Shown: positions 13,803 through 26,756 of the stretch, piece by piece | How the letters are laid out: every line of letters begins with the position of its first letter | How positions within the stretch are numbered: the first letter of the stretch is position 1 | Source of the DNA: Paraspadella gotoi | Lineage: Eukaryota; Chaetognatha | Length of the DNA stretch: 64,000 nucleotides | Assembly: GCA_051294375.1 (NCBI GenBank) | Contig: JBJCIZ010000810.1 | Span: 1-64,000 of the forward strand | Direction of reading: 5' to 3' | Notes under the pieces: model-generated | What the model was told of the DNA's origin: nothing | Seen by the model: the letters and a program-made list of their open reading frames with translations, nothing else | Database searches by the model: none | Position numbers and translations under genes: made by a program

Positions 13803-14619
13803 ATAAAAATAGTAAAAAGTAAAAATATACACACGAAAATTTTAATAATTAAACTACACATTTGTCATAACTACGCTACATTTACAAGAAAAATAAATCT
13901 GGCTAGCTGGATGACTCAGCGGTCAGGATCGGGATAAACAGAAACGACGACGATAATTTTAGGAGTTGGAGGAAGCAGTTAAAGGTGAGAAGCGACGACG
14001 AAAGGAATGACGCATGAAACGACGATGGAAGCAGCGTGTGTTTGAGTCCGCTGCATCAGGAGCCGCCGGAAAGGGGGCTTCGATGGAAAGCTGGTAGATT
14101 ATATTTTATACCATACTATAGTCCAGCCACCAATATTGTGCATAAAAGAAAGCTGTCTTCACCAGCTTGCCCGAATTTCCCATCCCAGATCTTTGTATTA
14201 GCCAACCGTTGTAGCTTTTGTGCAATACTCTTGTAGCAGCTTTGATGGCTGATTTGTTCACTTCAATGAAAATTAATTTCTTATTATTTGACAATAAAAA
14301 AGATTGATTTAAACTTATAATTCTTATTAAAGTATTCAATCCACATTTGACAAACAAAATAAAAAATGTAACAATATTAGGATGAAGATATCAAAAATCC
14401 GATTTTAATAATCACAAAATGGAAGTTTTAATTGTTGAGCCGCAGTGATTAATATGCAAACATTTACAGAGGATAACGTCACTCCTTATTTAAAAATAAA
14501 TACAAAATTTTCTATATTTCATTACTTCTATATTAAGTAAAACAACCATATTGGTACGCAAAATATGCCACTTTTACTTTCTGAGCATAAACCTTTCTTT
14601 TGGTGGTTGACTAAACAAT
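13803..14619. other. No gene recognised
   Basis: AT-rich except for a GC-richer patch at 13960-14100. On the minus strand that patch is open for about 45 serine- and leucine-rich codons, with no recognisable domain. I do not call a gene. Confidence 0.4.
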
Positions 14620-15512
14620 AGAGTGTAGTGGAAAGTTAACGTATGGAAAATTCTAAAAGTCATTATGGAACAACATACTATCAGTGAACATTAATTGTAA
14701 AAAAAATTAATATTCATGTTTTTAATTTTCACAATAGGCTATATTTATATGAAATTGGTACAACCAATATAAAAATTATCCATTCATTTATAATAAGCTA
14801 TCTTGCCCTGACTTTGGACAGGCTTTGGTGGTTTAAGGCCTCCATCACTCTTACAAGATAATTACATAGCAGGTCCCTTCAAGCTTTCAAATCAAGACTC
14901 TCTTACAAGTCTCAGTTTATTCACACTCCAAGATCCTGGCTTCCTCTATCAATGAAGTGGTATAATATTTCAAAGAATGTTTCAATTGTATATATAATAC
15001 TATCCTTTTAAAATCGAAAAATTTCAAAATAAGCTTTTCTTAATTTTGATTGCAGATTTGAATTCCTCGTCAAAAGTTGATTAAAGAAAATATAAATCCT
15101 TTTTAAAAATTATTTCATTAAGTGGGTTAAAAATTAAAAAAACTATATATAATATATATATTAAATGAATGGATAATTTTTATATTGGTTGTACCAATTT
15201 CATATTAATTTTCAGCTTAAAATATAGCTTTTTCTAATTTTTTATCCACTTAATGAAGGAATTTTTTAAAAAGAGTTATATTTCTTTTTATCAACTTTTT
15301 ATGACGAATCCAAATCTGTAAAAAAATCTTAGAAAAAACTGTTATGAAATTTTAACATTTATTGGTTTAGTACTAGTATAAATATGGCCTACTGCGTAAA
15401 TTGTAAAATTTATTATAATTTTTTTTATTACATGTTTATGAGTATAATGTTGTTCGTTCCTTACTTTTAGAATTTTAATTAAAGTTAAATTTAAAAATTT
15501 TACTACGCCTTA
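14620..15512. mobile_element. Palindromic foldback element, copy with nested insertion
   Basis: Ends in (T)A-GxGTAGTG-type and ACTACGCCTTA-type inverted termini. The left part (ATTCTAAAAGTCATTATG, then CAACATACTATCAGTGAACA) is mirrored in the right part at 15400-15512. The clean copy at 62614-63234 lacks about 245 bases present here at roughly 14748-14990, and also lacks the 43 bases at 15164-15206. Both extra segments carry the ATGAAATTGGTACAACC terminus, so they are nested insertions. Confidence 0.7.
14748..14990 (+). mobile_element. Nested MITE-like repeat, copy 2
   Basis: Same sequence as 13366-13550, continued by ACTCCAAGATCCTGGCTTCC. It is absent from the corresponding place in the 62.6 kb foldback copy, so it inserted after that family spread. 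Confidence 0.6.
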
Positions 15513-17397
15513 ATAAACATATCCTACGAGTCTGCAAAATTTTTAAAAAAAATTTTAATTATGATTATTAAACCCAAATTTAAGGTCTGATGTTACTTCA
15601 CCTAGATCAGGCTGATATAGTTCTTTCACGAGTACTCGCGACCCAAATAAAAATTAAATAGTTGGATTTATTCTACAGGGAAGTCCAGCTCTTTTGGGAC
15701 TAGATTAAAAAAATTGTTTTTATGGGTAAATATTATATTAATTAACTAAAATTTATTACATATGATATAAGAACACAATCTTTAAAAAAAATACAAAAAG
15801 TATAAATTACATAAGACACGATGAAAGTAAGCATGGCATAGTATATGCAGCCATAAATAAAAAATCGGTGATTAAAATCATAATCTCTGAATAAGTTATA
15901 ATCATGGTTTTCTTCATATATGAAAAAAATTAATGCAAAATAATATTTGGTAGTTAGGATATGACTAAATATAAAATAATTTAAAAAAAGTAATATATAA
16001 AATAATTTGTTTTCTTATAATAGTCTAACTCTATAACCCATTTCATCCATTTTTTCCATTTACCCCTCATATCTTGTTGGTAAATTACTTGGTTCATCTT
16101 AGAATACTGAATTATAAAAATTTATCAGAAAAAATTGAATCTTTCCTTCTTTCCATATATCTATTTGATCGTTTATCTATTTATAACTTTAACCTGTTAT
16201 TACACTTGAGTGAATTGATGGGTTCATCTAAAATTATGTTTATGGCCAGAAAAGAGGTTGATTAATCTTAATATCAAATTTGGACAAAATAATTCTGGTA
16301 TCAATCAATTTAAATAAAAAAAATAATTTTAATTATTTATTTATTTTTTTTTTAAAGTAAAAATATATAATAACAATAACAATAATAATAATTATAAACA
16401 TAACAACAAGTACTCTTGCTCTTTCTCACTCTCTATCTCTCTTTATTTTTTTATCTTTCTTTCTTTCAATCTATTTTTTTTCTTTTGATCTCTCATTCTT
16501 TACTTACCTTTTCTCTGAGCTCTTTACTTTTTATACTTTTATCATTCCAATTCATCTTCTTTATAAACATTAACTTAAATAAAAATTATTAAATCTTTTT
16601 TTAAAAATTTTTAAAAAAATTAAACTGACCTATAATCACTGAAAATTGTATTTTTACTCTAAAAGAGCAAAATGCAAAATTTGTCCCTTAAATCCAGATC
16701 TAAAATTCTTAATGCTTAAAATATTTTTTTCCAAAATGCTTTTTTTTTAGTTTTTTAAAAAATAAAAATTTTTATGGTATAGAAATTATAGTCCAAACTG
16801 TTTCAAAATGCTTTCCTTATTCTCTTCCTCAATACAGGAGGAACACAGTAAAAAAAAAGTCAAATCTTGAAAAATTAGATAAAGTTTTTAAATTTAAAAT
16901 AATAAAATAATAGATCAGAGAGTAAGATCTTTATCTCAGCTATCATTTGGTATATAATTATAATCATTTTTAAGATTTTTTGGTTATATGGTATAACTGA
17001 CAAATCAAAGAGTACAAAATTTTGTCAGAGATTTTTGCCACCACGAGTTTGTTTCTTATTGCCTTTTTACTAATTTTTCTTTTTTGTACATAAGCGAGGG
17101 TTATGGTAAAAGTAAAGGAAGTCTGGTAGAACCAAACGCGTTAAGTATTATTAATATAAAGCTTCAAGTTTGGCTCACAGATTAAGAAATATGATAAAAA
17201 TTTGCATGGGTAAGCTTCACCACGTTAACTTGCATCGTGTCATAACTACCCAATAGATTTTCAAAATATTTTTGATATTTATCTTTTAAAAATTAGCCTA
17301 TTTTCTAAATATAGTTTCTTTTTTTTAAACGCTCTTGCGTTGTACGTCCATAAAATTAGTCCCAATAGGACTAGAGCTCTGTATAAGTTAGCTAATT
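15513..17397. other. AT-rich intergenic DNA, no gene seen
   Basis: Very AT-rich with long A and T tracts. A C/T-rich stretch lies at 16410-16520 and a short AT-rich ORF at 16074-16265 has no domain. No transposon ends were recognised. Confidence 0.5.
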
Positions 17398-18006
17398 CTA
17401 TAAAAAAATTTTAAACCCTACCAGAAGCTTTTCTGTTAAAAAATTTATACCTTTATGATTGAAATGTAAACCATCTTGACAAACAAAATTTTCTTCCTTA
17501 TGAAACATTTCTGGATCTACCTTAAAAATACAATCCCTATGACAGCTACAGCGATAATCAGTATCATTCAATTTTTTAATAACTTTATTAACATCATAAA
17601 TGTAATCCTCATTACGAGATTCTAAAAATTTAGTGTTACTGCACAAATTAATTTTTCTTTCACACAGTGGAACATGAAAAATTTTTAGGTCTGTATAATC
17701 TTTATATAATCTGCAAATGTCTTGTTTAATATCCGTGGCGATAATTTGACTTAATTTGGAGGGTAACTCTTCCGAAAAGTTAATATGCTTGCTAATGTCA
17801 TTTTGTCCCATACTTAAAACCAGTATTGAATGTTCTTCCCGTAAATGCTTATAAATATATCCATGCTTTCCAATCAAATCGTTAACCTTAGCCCCAGAAT
17901 AGGTATGTACATCAATCTCTTTTATTTTCGAGTTTAAAACCAGGAATTTCAGGTGGTCATCATTAATTTTTCTGAGTAGACTGTCCGATAAGAAAAGAGC
18001 TGACAT
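17398..18006 (-). CDS. SGNH/GDSL-hydrolase-like ORF
   Basis: An uninterrupted 202-codon frame with the blocks of an SGNH esterase fold. FLSDSLLR near residue 5 is block I (nucleophile Ser in SDS where most relatives have GDS). VLSMGQNDI near residue 63 is block III (Asn before Asp). DGLHFNHKG near residue 178 is block V with the catalytic Asp and His. SGNH domains occur in ORF1 of CR1-type retrotransposons and as stray domains of other elements. No reverse transcriptase lies nearby. Just upstream, about 45 further codons are open in a frame one base away, so the true N-terminus may be longer. The ATG used is preceded in frame by a stop. The substrate is unknown; domain identity is fairly secure, host gene versus element is not. 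Confidence 0.65.
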   Translation of the reverse strand: MSALFLSDSLLRKINDDHLKFLVLNSKIKEIDVHTYSGAKVNDLIGKHGYIYKHLREEHSILVLSMGQNDISKHINFSEELPSKLSQIIATDIKQDICRLYKDYTDLKIFHVPLCERKINLCSNTKFLESRNEDYIYDVNKVIKKLNDTDYRCSCHRDCIFKVDPEMFHKEENFVCQDGLHFNHKGINFLTEKLLVGFKIFL

Positions 18007-18248
18007 TTTTTCCCAATGATATAAAACTGGCTAAAACCCCGGGCCCCAGCTCGTGGGTTGCCGAAGTCATGAGGAAGACGTGGACGTAGAGGGGGAAGAG
18101 CAGCTTTGTGAAGGTTCCTCCGTCTTTCAAAATATTAGAATGTTGTTCAAGGCATTAATATATTCAAGTAAGTCCAGCTCTTTTCTAAAATTATTCAATA
18201 ATTAATTTAATTTATAAAAAAATAATATTTTTCGATGAAATATGGTAT

Positions 18249-18470
18249 TATGGTGGACTAAAATCCACCAACCATTCATCAGCGGCCATTGGTGCCGGAG
18301 GCAAGTCATTCGCCTCCCAACCCAAAGGTCCGGGGTTCTAGCCCGATGGTTGACTGGCAGTTAAGAGGGACGGGGCGCTTAACCCGCCTGTAACATGGTG
18401 TTACAGGCTGATCCGAAGCTCAGGGACTGCTTATATTGAACGGTTCTGTCATTAACACATAATAATAATT
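18249..18470 (+). mobile_element. tRNA-derived SINE, family A
   Basis: Starts with a hairpin (TGGTGGA, loop, TCCACCA). The B-box-like GGTTCTAGCCC follows CGCCTCCCAACCCAAAGGTC, the layout of a Pol III promoter. The tail carries GTAACATGGTGTTACAGG and CTGATCCGAAGCTCAGGGAC. Closely similar copies lie at 30729-30935 (+) and 36800-37012 (-), with a diverged one at 29969-30110. Confidence 0.75.
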
Positions 18471-18644
18471 ACTGTTTCTTCAGTATGAATTTTATAATAC
18501 TCTTTAATATAAATTTCATTTTTTCTCTTACTTTCTCAGAATGCCTCATTTCATCTTAAATTTGAAATTAAGTTAAATTTTTTAGCTAAAAATGAGGTTT
18601 GAAGTTAAGTTTACGGACCAAGTTAGGGATAAGGTTAGTCATTA

Positions 18645-18714
18645 AAGTTCTAGTTGGTTGGCGACTTCGCCATGGCGATATCGCCAGGGCAAGTCGCCAA
18701 CCAACTAGAACCTT
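18645..18714. repeat. 70-bp near-perfect palindrome
   Basis: The left arm AAGTTCTAGTTGGTTGGCGA is mirrored by TCGCCAACCAACTAGAACCTT, centred on GGCGATATCGCC, with only a few mismatches. One arm recurs at 30300-30352, so it belongs to a dispersed hairpin repeat. Confidence 0.8.
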
Positions 18715-18719
18715 AAAAT

Positions 18720-21700
18720 ATTTGTTAAATACATTTTTAGTATTATATAATCTACCCGATTTACTATTTACTAAAGTGAAATGAAATTAAATAAAGGTTT
18801 TTTTTCATATATTAAAACAATTCTGAATTGCATTAATCTAAAGTTTGGTTTGATTCAGCTTGCCGTCTTTTTTGGTACAAAGAGAAATGATATGACATTA
18901 TAAATGACATTCGTCTGGCAATAAGGTTATCCTTTAAAATATAAGATAAAACAACCCTAACTGACTAACTTTGTTCTTTCTTTGATTAGTAGTAGTCAAT
19001 TTTCGGTTTCTTTTATTGCTTTTATCGAATTTTACTGACCGACTACATTAAGTGTCTCATGGGTATACTTTAAGGTTTTATAGGTTTAAGAGATGGCACT
19101 TTTTTGTTTCTCTCGCATCCTCTCTGCCCTACCGTGTATTCTTTTAAGAATTTTAAAAATATTTAACTTTTACTTGATGTTTTAACCCTTCTTCTATAGT
19201 TACGCCATAAAATCTTTCATGGAAGAGATGGACCTGCCTGTAATATATTAGTTCAGATCGAATGAATAAATGTTAAAATGACCAGACGACGATTAAGATT
19301 AAGATTAAGAATTAATGCAAAATTATCTAAAATAAAAGAAAACGCGAATTATTGTAGGGTGAATAAAAATTGTAATAAACCAAAGAGAAAAAATTTGTAA
19401 ATATAATAATTAATAATATTGAAAAGTGAAAACATTGACATTTTATGATTTTTTAATTAACAGATAAAGTTAATAATATGCTTTGCTGTTTCTTTACACT
19501 GTATAAAAGAATCCAGTTCTCGGGAATAAAAATTTTATTTGAGCTATGTTACAATGACAATTATTTCTAAAGTGGTATCATTATTGAATACAAAAATAAT
19601 TTTTACTCAGTTTCCAAGGAGAAATGAAATGGAATATACAATATAATTATTGTAATATTAATAAATTAATAAAATGCAAAATGAGTTTTTTAAAATGTTT
19701 CTTAAATGATAACATTTCACAAAATGGTGATGATAAAATTTTAAAAAAGGTATAAATTCGTGAGTTGCACTTTCTGTAATAGAAACTCTTATATGAATCA
19801 ACATTCTAAATTTTTTTTTTAATTAAAATATTAAGAAAAATATTTTTAAAAAATTTTTTTGAAAAAAATTTGTATCTGTTTGTTTTAAGAAATTATAAGG
19901 ATACTACATTCATGTGCAAAAAAAATTGGTCAAGTGGTTTAGGAGATTTGATTTTTTAAACTTGAGTGTTCCAAATCAAAAAGGGAAAATTGAATATTAT
20001 TAAAAAACTTCAAAATCATTAACCTAGCATTTATTTTTTTTTAATAACTTTAAAATTATTATTCAAGGATTTGGATCAATCCAATAATCCAGCTATCCCT
20101 CTCGATGTCCCTTTTAATTTATTTTTATATCTAATCTATTATAAAATTTTAAAATATAAGAAAAAAAGATTAATCTTAAATGAATAAAAAATTTTGACGT
20201 TTATCTTTTTCAATTTTTTTTTTAAATCATTGCTCCCAAATGAATAGCCTGATTTTTAAAAAAATTATATCAAACTCTTTATCTTTGAATAAATTTTAAT
20301 TTTTTTTAAATTATTTATTTTTTTAAAAAAATATGTGGTGATTTTTAAAGGCTGATATAAAGTGGCGCGTTTTTTTTGCATATGACTGTACTATTGTACA
20401 ACAAAGAAAACATAATAACTGATACCGTTTCAATCATAAATTTTTTTAAAAGGGCTTAAATTTTATTTTTTGTGGGTACAAAAGAAAAAAAAATATTGTA
20501 ACATCTCTCAATCTTTTTATAAATCCACCATACTGTGTACTGCAGATACTGTAAGAGAACAACAAAACCAAGACGGCATTAACCAATATATATTTTTTTA
20601 AAGTAATATTCCTCTGTATATAAAATAATTGGAGAAAGAAAGACCCAGGTCAAAATCTTTTTTTTTTAGATAAATATTCCACAATGATACAGTATAATGT
20701 TATATCTTAACCAATGAGTGAGTTTGGAATTAACCAGGATTTTTTTTTTATAAATTATACCAGAGAAAACATGATAATCTTTTGTGTATATACTATTTGA
20801 GATGAACAAAAGGAGAAGCGAACCAGGATTTTTTTTGGAAAAAAATATTGTATGTTTATGAGAGACATTGGAACAATTGAGATCTTTAAATGAAGATCTT
20901 TAAACTAAATATCCCACTATATATCAGATAGGCGAACAAAAGAAGGAGCGGGGCAATAACCTGAGGGTCTTTGTTGAAAATATTTCACTTTATATAAGAT
21001 AGGCAGACAAAAGACGGAGTGATTAAATAACCCTAAGAAATATTTTTCAAATTATTCCACAATGAATAAAGCAGGCGAGGCGCATTTAATATGTTTTTGA
21101 AAATTTTCCCAATCTGAATTCAAAATAAGATTATAACCGGACCACAAAGAACTGTCATATCCAGGGTAAATAAGCTATTAATTGGGATCCATGAAAAAAG
21201 TATATAACATTTTTAATAAAGGATATCTATACAAAAACTTGTTTGCTTTTAAAAAAATCTGAATGTTTCCGAATCTACATTGAATTACCCTACAGTGGCT
21301 TCCTTCTATTTTTTTGTAGGTCAAATCGTTTAAAAGTTAGAGGCCAAAAAATATGGTTACTTCAAATAAAAAATTGAAAAAAAATCATATTTAATTTTCC
21401 TCCATTTTTGGTATTGAGTTATTTGTTTTTATTTTGAATAGAGTTAGTTATTTTTTTTTTTTAATTTGGCAATGCTAAAGGCCTTACACCATTTTTTGGT
21501 TTGAAAAAGTGCTATTATACCTTTTAGAAAAGAGGGAAAAATATTGGGTCTGAAAAGAATTGCGTTAAAGATGTGGAAAAACATTTCACTGTCATACCTC
21601 AATTTGCTGTATGAGAGCATGCCCAGACGAATGTAAGCAGTAGTCGATGCCGAGGAAGGGCATACCAAATACCCATATTTTGTATACTTTTTATTGATTA

Positions 21701-22310
21701 AATGAATTATGTTATATACTTTTTTCCTAGATAGTAGAATGAAATAATATTTATTTTATTTTATATTATATCAAAATTAAATCAGTTTTCCAACACTACC
21801 CGAGAGGTAACTGACTTAGTGTCGCTTTTTTTAAAGTGGTTTCGCCAAGCCTAAATATCCAGTCTATCGGTTGCCTATTTTTAAAAATTCAAGTTTTTCC
21901 TTTTTTCTTTTTTATAAATTTGAATCTTTACCTTTTTTTGACTAAACTAAAAGTTTATTGATTACTAATACTATATATCTTTGGAATTACTGACTAGCTT
22001 AAGACAATATTTTTACAAGTTTGATTTTAAATGTGTTAAACTAGCTGGATATCTGGATAGCCCTAGTCCACTTTCAATCAATAAAATTTGAATATTTAAT
22101 TCATTCAATTTTTTTATTTATACCAGTATATATCCAACATGAAACCATTTAAAAATAAGTTTTTTGAAAGATAATTCCAAAGAAAGATTTTGTCACTTAG
22201 ACGTGTCACACAGACATTTAAAAATATTTATATTTGAATCCATAAATATCGTATTTTGTTTCCAAAACTGGTCACACAGACCTTTTAAGTCAACCAAAAG
22301 TGTTAAAATT
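18720..22310. other. AT-rich intergenic DNA, no gene seen
   Basis: About 3.6 kb of extremely AT-rich, CpG-poor DNA full of A/T homopolymers. Short minus-strand frames such as 21444-21668 show no domain. This is the 3' flank of the transposase-like gene; I found no terminal inverted repeat matching its other flank. Confidence 0.5.
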
Positions 22311-22315
22311 ATTGC

Positions 22316-25300
22316 TTATTGGCTCAATCCATCAATCAGCAATATAAGGTTGCCCTTTTTAAGCTCACTTAAAAGAGGTATTGTTTGTCTTTCACCATTT
22401 ATTTCAGTAACAAATTTCATTATTTTCTTTAATGGCTTTACTATATCAATTATTTTTCCTTGTACCCAAAACACTTGTCCATTATCTTTAACTTTTAAAT
22501 GAAAATTATGCTGAACTAATTTTTCTGGATTAGACAAATAATAATCATAATTTTCCTTTGATTTTTTGATGGCTCGTTTTTGCTTTGCTGTTTCTATCCT
22601 TTCTTCTATTGTCGATATTGTAGCTTCAGCAGCATCAGTGATATCCGAAATAACATTAGGAGCTTCTTCAATAAACTCTAGTTTTCTTAAATGTGGATTT
22701 TCTTCATATATCATATCTAAATGAGCTAGTTTTTCTTTCAAACTGTATTCCTTTTTATTTTTGCTCTTGTTGAATACATTTTTGTCAGAAGATTTTGCAT
22801 CCCCAATTCTTTGTAAAAATTCAATCATGAGGTTAATAGCAGATATTTTTTCTTTTTCACTTTGTAATAATTTTAACTTATTTGGAATTTCATGTTCCCA
22901 CCATGGAGGACCATAGGATTCAGTAAATTTTCTTACAATTTCCAACTTTTTTAGGCCTTTTGCGTTATCTTTTTCGGTTTTTGATTCAATCATTTTCTGA
23001 CGTTTTTCCAATAATTCTTTTTTGTAATTTTCAGATAATTGCAGGTCTTGTATTTTGTTTTCCTTGTAAGACTTTCGAGCAGAATCAACTATTTTATGTT
23101 GTTCTTCTAAACTTTTAGTATCAAGAAATTCCAATGGCTTATTTGTCCTTAACATTGCATCCGTTTCCAATGTAGTTGGATTTGCTGTTGGTTTAGAATT
23201 TTTTATAAAACGAACAAGTCCAAAGAGTGCTTCTCCCCTTTGATTCGTAGTTGGAACACTGGCTGTCGCGTCTACAAATTTTGGATCGTCTTGGAGTTTA
23301 TCCATTAATCCACCAGCAAGGAAATCATTAGCCTGATTTAAAAGAGTGTGCAGCATTGCATTGCCAATGACTTTAATCAAAGATGATATTTGCTTTTTGT
23401 CTAAATCGTTAGTCAGTGTTAATTCCATCACTTTTGCTACTTTTTCTTTCTCCAAAAATACTGAGGGGAAAGAAGATTTTCCCTCCATCAATATGCTTCC
23501 ATCTTTTCCAATTTCAGATAAGAAATCGTGGAGGTTTTGCAAATGTGGAATAATTTCTAAAATATGAACCTGAGTTTGAGCATATTCATCATTGCGATCT
23601 TTACCATAAAGTACTCTCCAAAATGGTGAAATAATAAAAACGTCACAAAGACTCATTGCCATTAGTTGATAAAGCGCTAGTTTATCTTCTAAATCATATT
23701 TGATTGAATGATAAATTTGGCAACTATCCTCAAATTCAAAGAAAATCCGGAGATGTTCTAATAAAGTAAGAGCTCTGGTTGAAGCAGGGAATTCAATTCC
23801 ACATCTTTCGTGTTCATAATGGACTACATTTGGAATTTTATTTTCCTGGCAGTATGCCTTAAATTTTGGAACTTGCTTCCAAGTTTGTTCTTTTTGATGA
23901 GGGTGAAAGACTGCTGATAGATTTTTTACCAGTCGAACCACAGCTGGAGTTTCCTCGGGAAAAGCATAATCATTTTTACTTTTGTTAGAAGCCATGTGTT
24001 TTGATTCTGTGATGCGCAATGCTTTGATTACAGAGCAACTCATATTACTAATGAGATGCATCTTGCAATAAAAGACATTGATTTTTGCAAGATTTGAAAG
24101 TTGGTCATTTGATAATTGATTATTTTTCAAAACAGAAGGAAGTAATTGACGCTTAAAACGTTCAAGTTCTTTTGCAAAAGCTCCATTGATTGGTGCTTGA
24201 TCTGTCATCGTATTTGTGATCTTTGAGATTATTTCTGCCAACTTTTCTAATTCATCTTCATCTTCTTTAAGTCCTTCTTTGGCAATGTCAATAAACTTTT
24301 CGTGTACATAAGATAGCAGCGATTTGGCGTCCTCATGGCAGATGGCACGCAGCCCTAGTTTCATTATAAAAATATTAACTAATGAGGATTAAAAAAATTA
24401 TTGACAATCATTACTTACCAAGAGTCAAGTATGATCCATCAGAAAAATGAATTTGAGACCCTAAGAAACTCATCGAGTTGTGTGTTGCCGAATCAATGGC
24501 GATGGTTACATCCTTTTCATCTTCAAGCTTATCTTTTATTTGTTTTTTTAACAAGGTTCGACTCTCTGTCATAACTCTTGAAATGAAAGTTTTAGAGGGA
24601 GTTCTAGTCAAATCTGTTCCAGTCAATCTCTTTAGTACTGACTTCATAACCTATGAATTATGAAGCAAGCTTTTAAAACACAATGTATAAAAATAATTTT
24701 TCTAGACATTTTATTGTATAATCTCTTAATTTAATAGTATAATAATACTTGAACTAATGATAATAATAAGTTTTAGTAATTAATTTTTAATTTTATCTTA
24801 TTATAAAATTAAAATTATTATACCTGAGGAATTTTTCTGGCTGGAATTCCAAGCTGAAGAAGATCCCATGCACAAATACGAATTTCATTTGTATATTTTC
24901 CATTTTCAAAAATGCATAATTCTTGGTCTTTTAATGCATCATTCATTTGCTCTAATACAGTTATTTTTTTTGACTGTATTTTTTTGTCCTTTTGCATCTC
25001 ATTGATGACGTAATTGTATTTTGTACAATTTTTTTTTGTTTTTTCCTTATTCTTCCTATTTTGAATTTTTTGTTGAGCAAGCTTTTGCTGAAGAATGCGT
25101 TTTTTCCTTTTTTCTTTTGCTAATTTAGCTAAGAAGTCATTAATTAATTTATCCTTCTGTTTTAGTAGCTTTTCTAGGCCTTTGCTTTCAATCTGACTTT
25201 TTTTTAATTTGCCCATTATTTTTGATACTTTGATTTGCTTCCTGACCTTCATTTTTTTGTTAACCTTTTTTAAGGTGTAAATTTGTTTAATGAGCTTGGC

Positions 25301-26604
25301 TTCTCTTCCTGATTGATTTTCTTTGTAATTATTCTCAGTGACAAAAGAAATATCAAATTTAGAACTTGATGATCGATTATCATTTTGATTTTCATTAACA
25401 AGCTCAGCAGTATGATTAACTATACTTTCTGATATTGATGTAGTTGGATAATGAATCATCTGACCTTCGTCGATCGAATTGTTATCCACATCCAACAAAT
25501 TTGAACTTTTAATGTTTATCAAAGGGGAATTTGGTAGACATTGACAATCTATCTTTGAAATTGAATCTAGAGATCCTAGCTCTAGTGATTCATTGTAACT
25601 GTCTACTTGGTGGCTGCCTGAAAAATTGTTGCCAGTTTCATCATAAATAGGTAGCAATCTTGATTGAATATTGCCTGCTATATTTGTGGTCAAGGCAAGG
25701 TCTGGTGTGCTTGGATTTAATGTATTCAGGTAGTTGTCATTAACGGGCTGACTCAAATTGTTTAACTGTTCATCTACCCTTTGAACATGATTACTTTCTT
25801 GGGAGAGATTAGGCTGAAATTCGCAATCTAAAGAAAATTTTTAAAAATGTTTGGTAAGGAATGCAGAATGTTGGATATGAAATTTCACCTATCAACTGAC
25901 TATTTTTTATAAGTTTTATAAGTTAAAATTAAACTTTTTTTATAAAAATAAAAAAATTCTACTACCTTTTAAACATAAAAATGGCTCATTAATATGCTAT
26001 ATTTTGTCTTTGCTTTGATCAAGCAATAATGGACTATGACCTCTCTCCCATTTAAGTAAGTAGACAAGGATTTCTGGGTGAAACCAACGTGGATTTATTT
26101 ACAAGAAAATAGACAGTGAAAATGGTGTCAATTTTTAGACAGAGTGACTTGCCATGGAAAACAAGAGCTATTTATACAATGGAATCGGATGCGTGACTCA
26201 GGCAACTTTGCCCGCCCGATGGAAGCCCGGCTGACCATTGGCCGGTGCCATTTGTCGTTTGACCAATGAGAAAGTCTCTAGTAATTTCTTCTCGCGTCGC
26301 CGATCCGATTCCGACTTTTAGGTTCGATTCCTCTGCGATGCTCCTTTTATACTAAAAAAATTAACTAATAAAAAATACCTCTTAACTCTTCAGCGGAAAA
26401 AAATGACTGGCTAAAATAATTTTTTCCCAATTCAGTGTTTTCTTTTCTTTTTTTTTTTAAAAAATGTAGTTTCCGAATTCTAGTTGAAAGTTTTTTTTCA
26501 GAAATAAGGACGTTTGGAAAGGATTCTAAAACAGTTTGGACACCAGCTGAAATACTCAACCCTTGTGTGAGCAGCCAAATTTGTTTTTTTGTTGGTATAT
26601 CCAT
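22316..26604 (-). CDS. Four-exon DDE/RNase-H-like transposase-type protein (1166 aa)
   Basis: Exons on the minus strand are 26604-26379, 25827-24824, 24650-24419 and 24354-22316. Each intron is GT..AG (TTAAGAG|GTATTT, CTCAG|GTATAA, CTTG|GTAAGT) and all phases agree, giving 3501 coding bases without a frameshift. Residues 250-380 are a very basic coiled coil. Next come YTNEIRICAWDLLQLGIPAR (about 387) and VTIAIDSATHNS with Asp463. TNTMTDQAPI carries Asp539, followed by NVFYCKMHL. This order matches a large unnamed family of invertebrate mobile-element proteins whose typical blocks are EIRLC..LL, a TDGT-type Asp and KNTMSDR. The two Asp residues are the likely first members of a DDE/D triad; I did not fix the third. 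No inverted termini were seen, so it may be a recent element or a domesticated gene. Intron 1 holds a GC-richer 300-base insert (26040-26345). Confidence 0.8.
26040..26345. other. GC-richer segment inside intron 1 of the transposase-like gene
   Basis: Clearly less AT-rich than its surroundings, with no long open frame. It contains GGTTCGATTCC, which resembles a Pol III B box, but I could not fold a tRNA around it. Probably an old repeat insertion; family unknown. Confidence 0.35.
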
Positions 26605-26756
26605 TTTTTGTTATTAAGAAGCAGAATCCTAATTATTTTGAATAAAAAATAAATTCAATACCAATTTATGCACCATTTTTGATTAATTTTAGAGATTGAT
26701 CAAAATTACATACAATAAATCCTTTATTAATAAATCAGAAAAGAAATTTATAATTC

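Noticed and set aside
22164-22502. 112-codon plus-strand frame
   Set aside because: Antisense shadow over the last exon of the transposase-like gene.
26290-26345. Possible tRNA gene around GGTTCGATTCC
   Set aside because: No acceptor stem, A box or anticodon arm can be formed around the B-box-like sequence.
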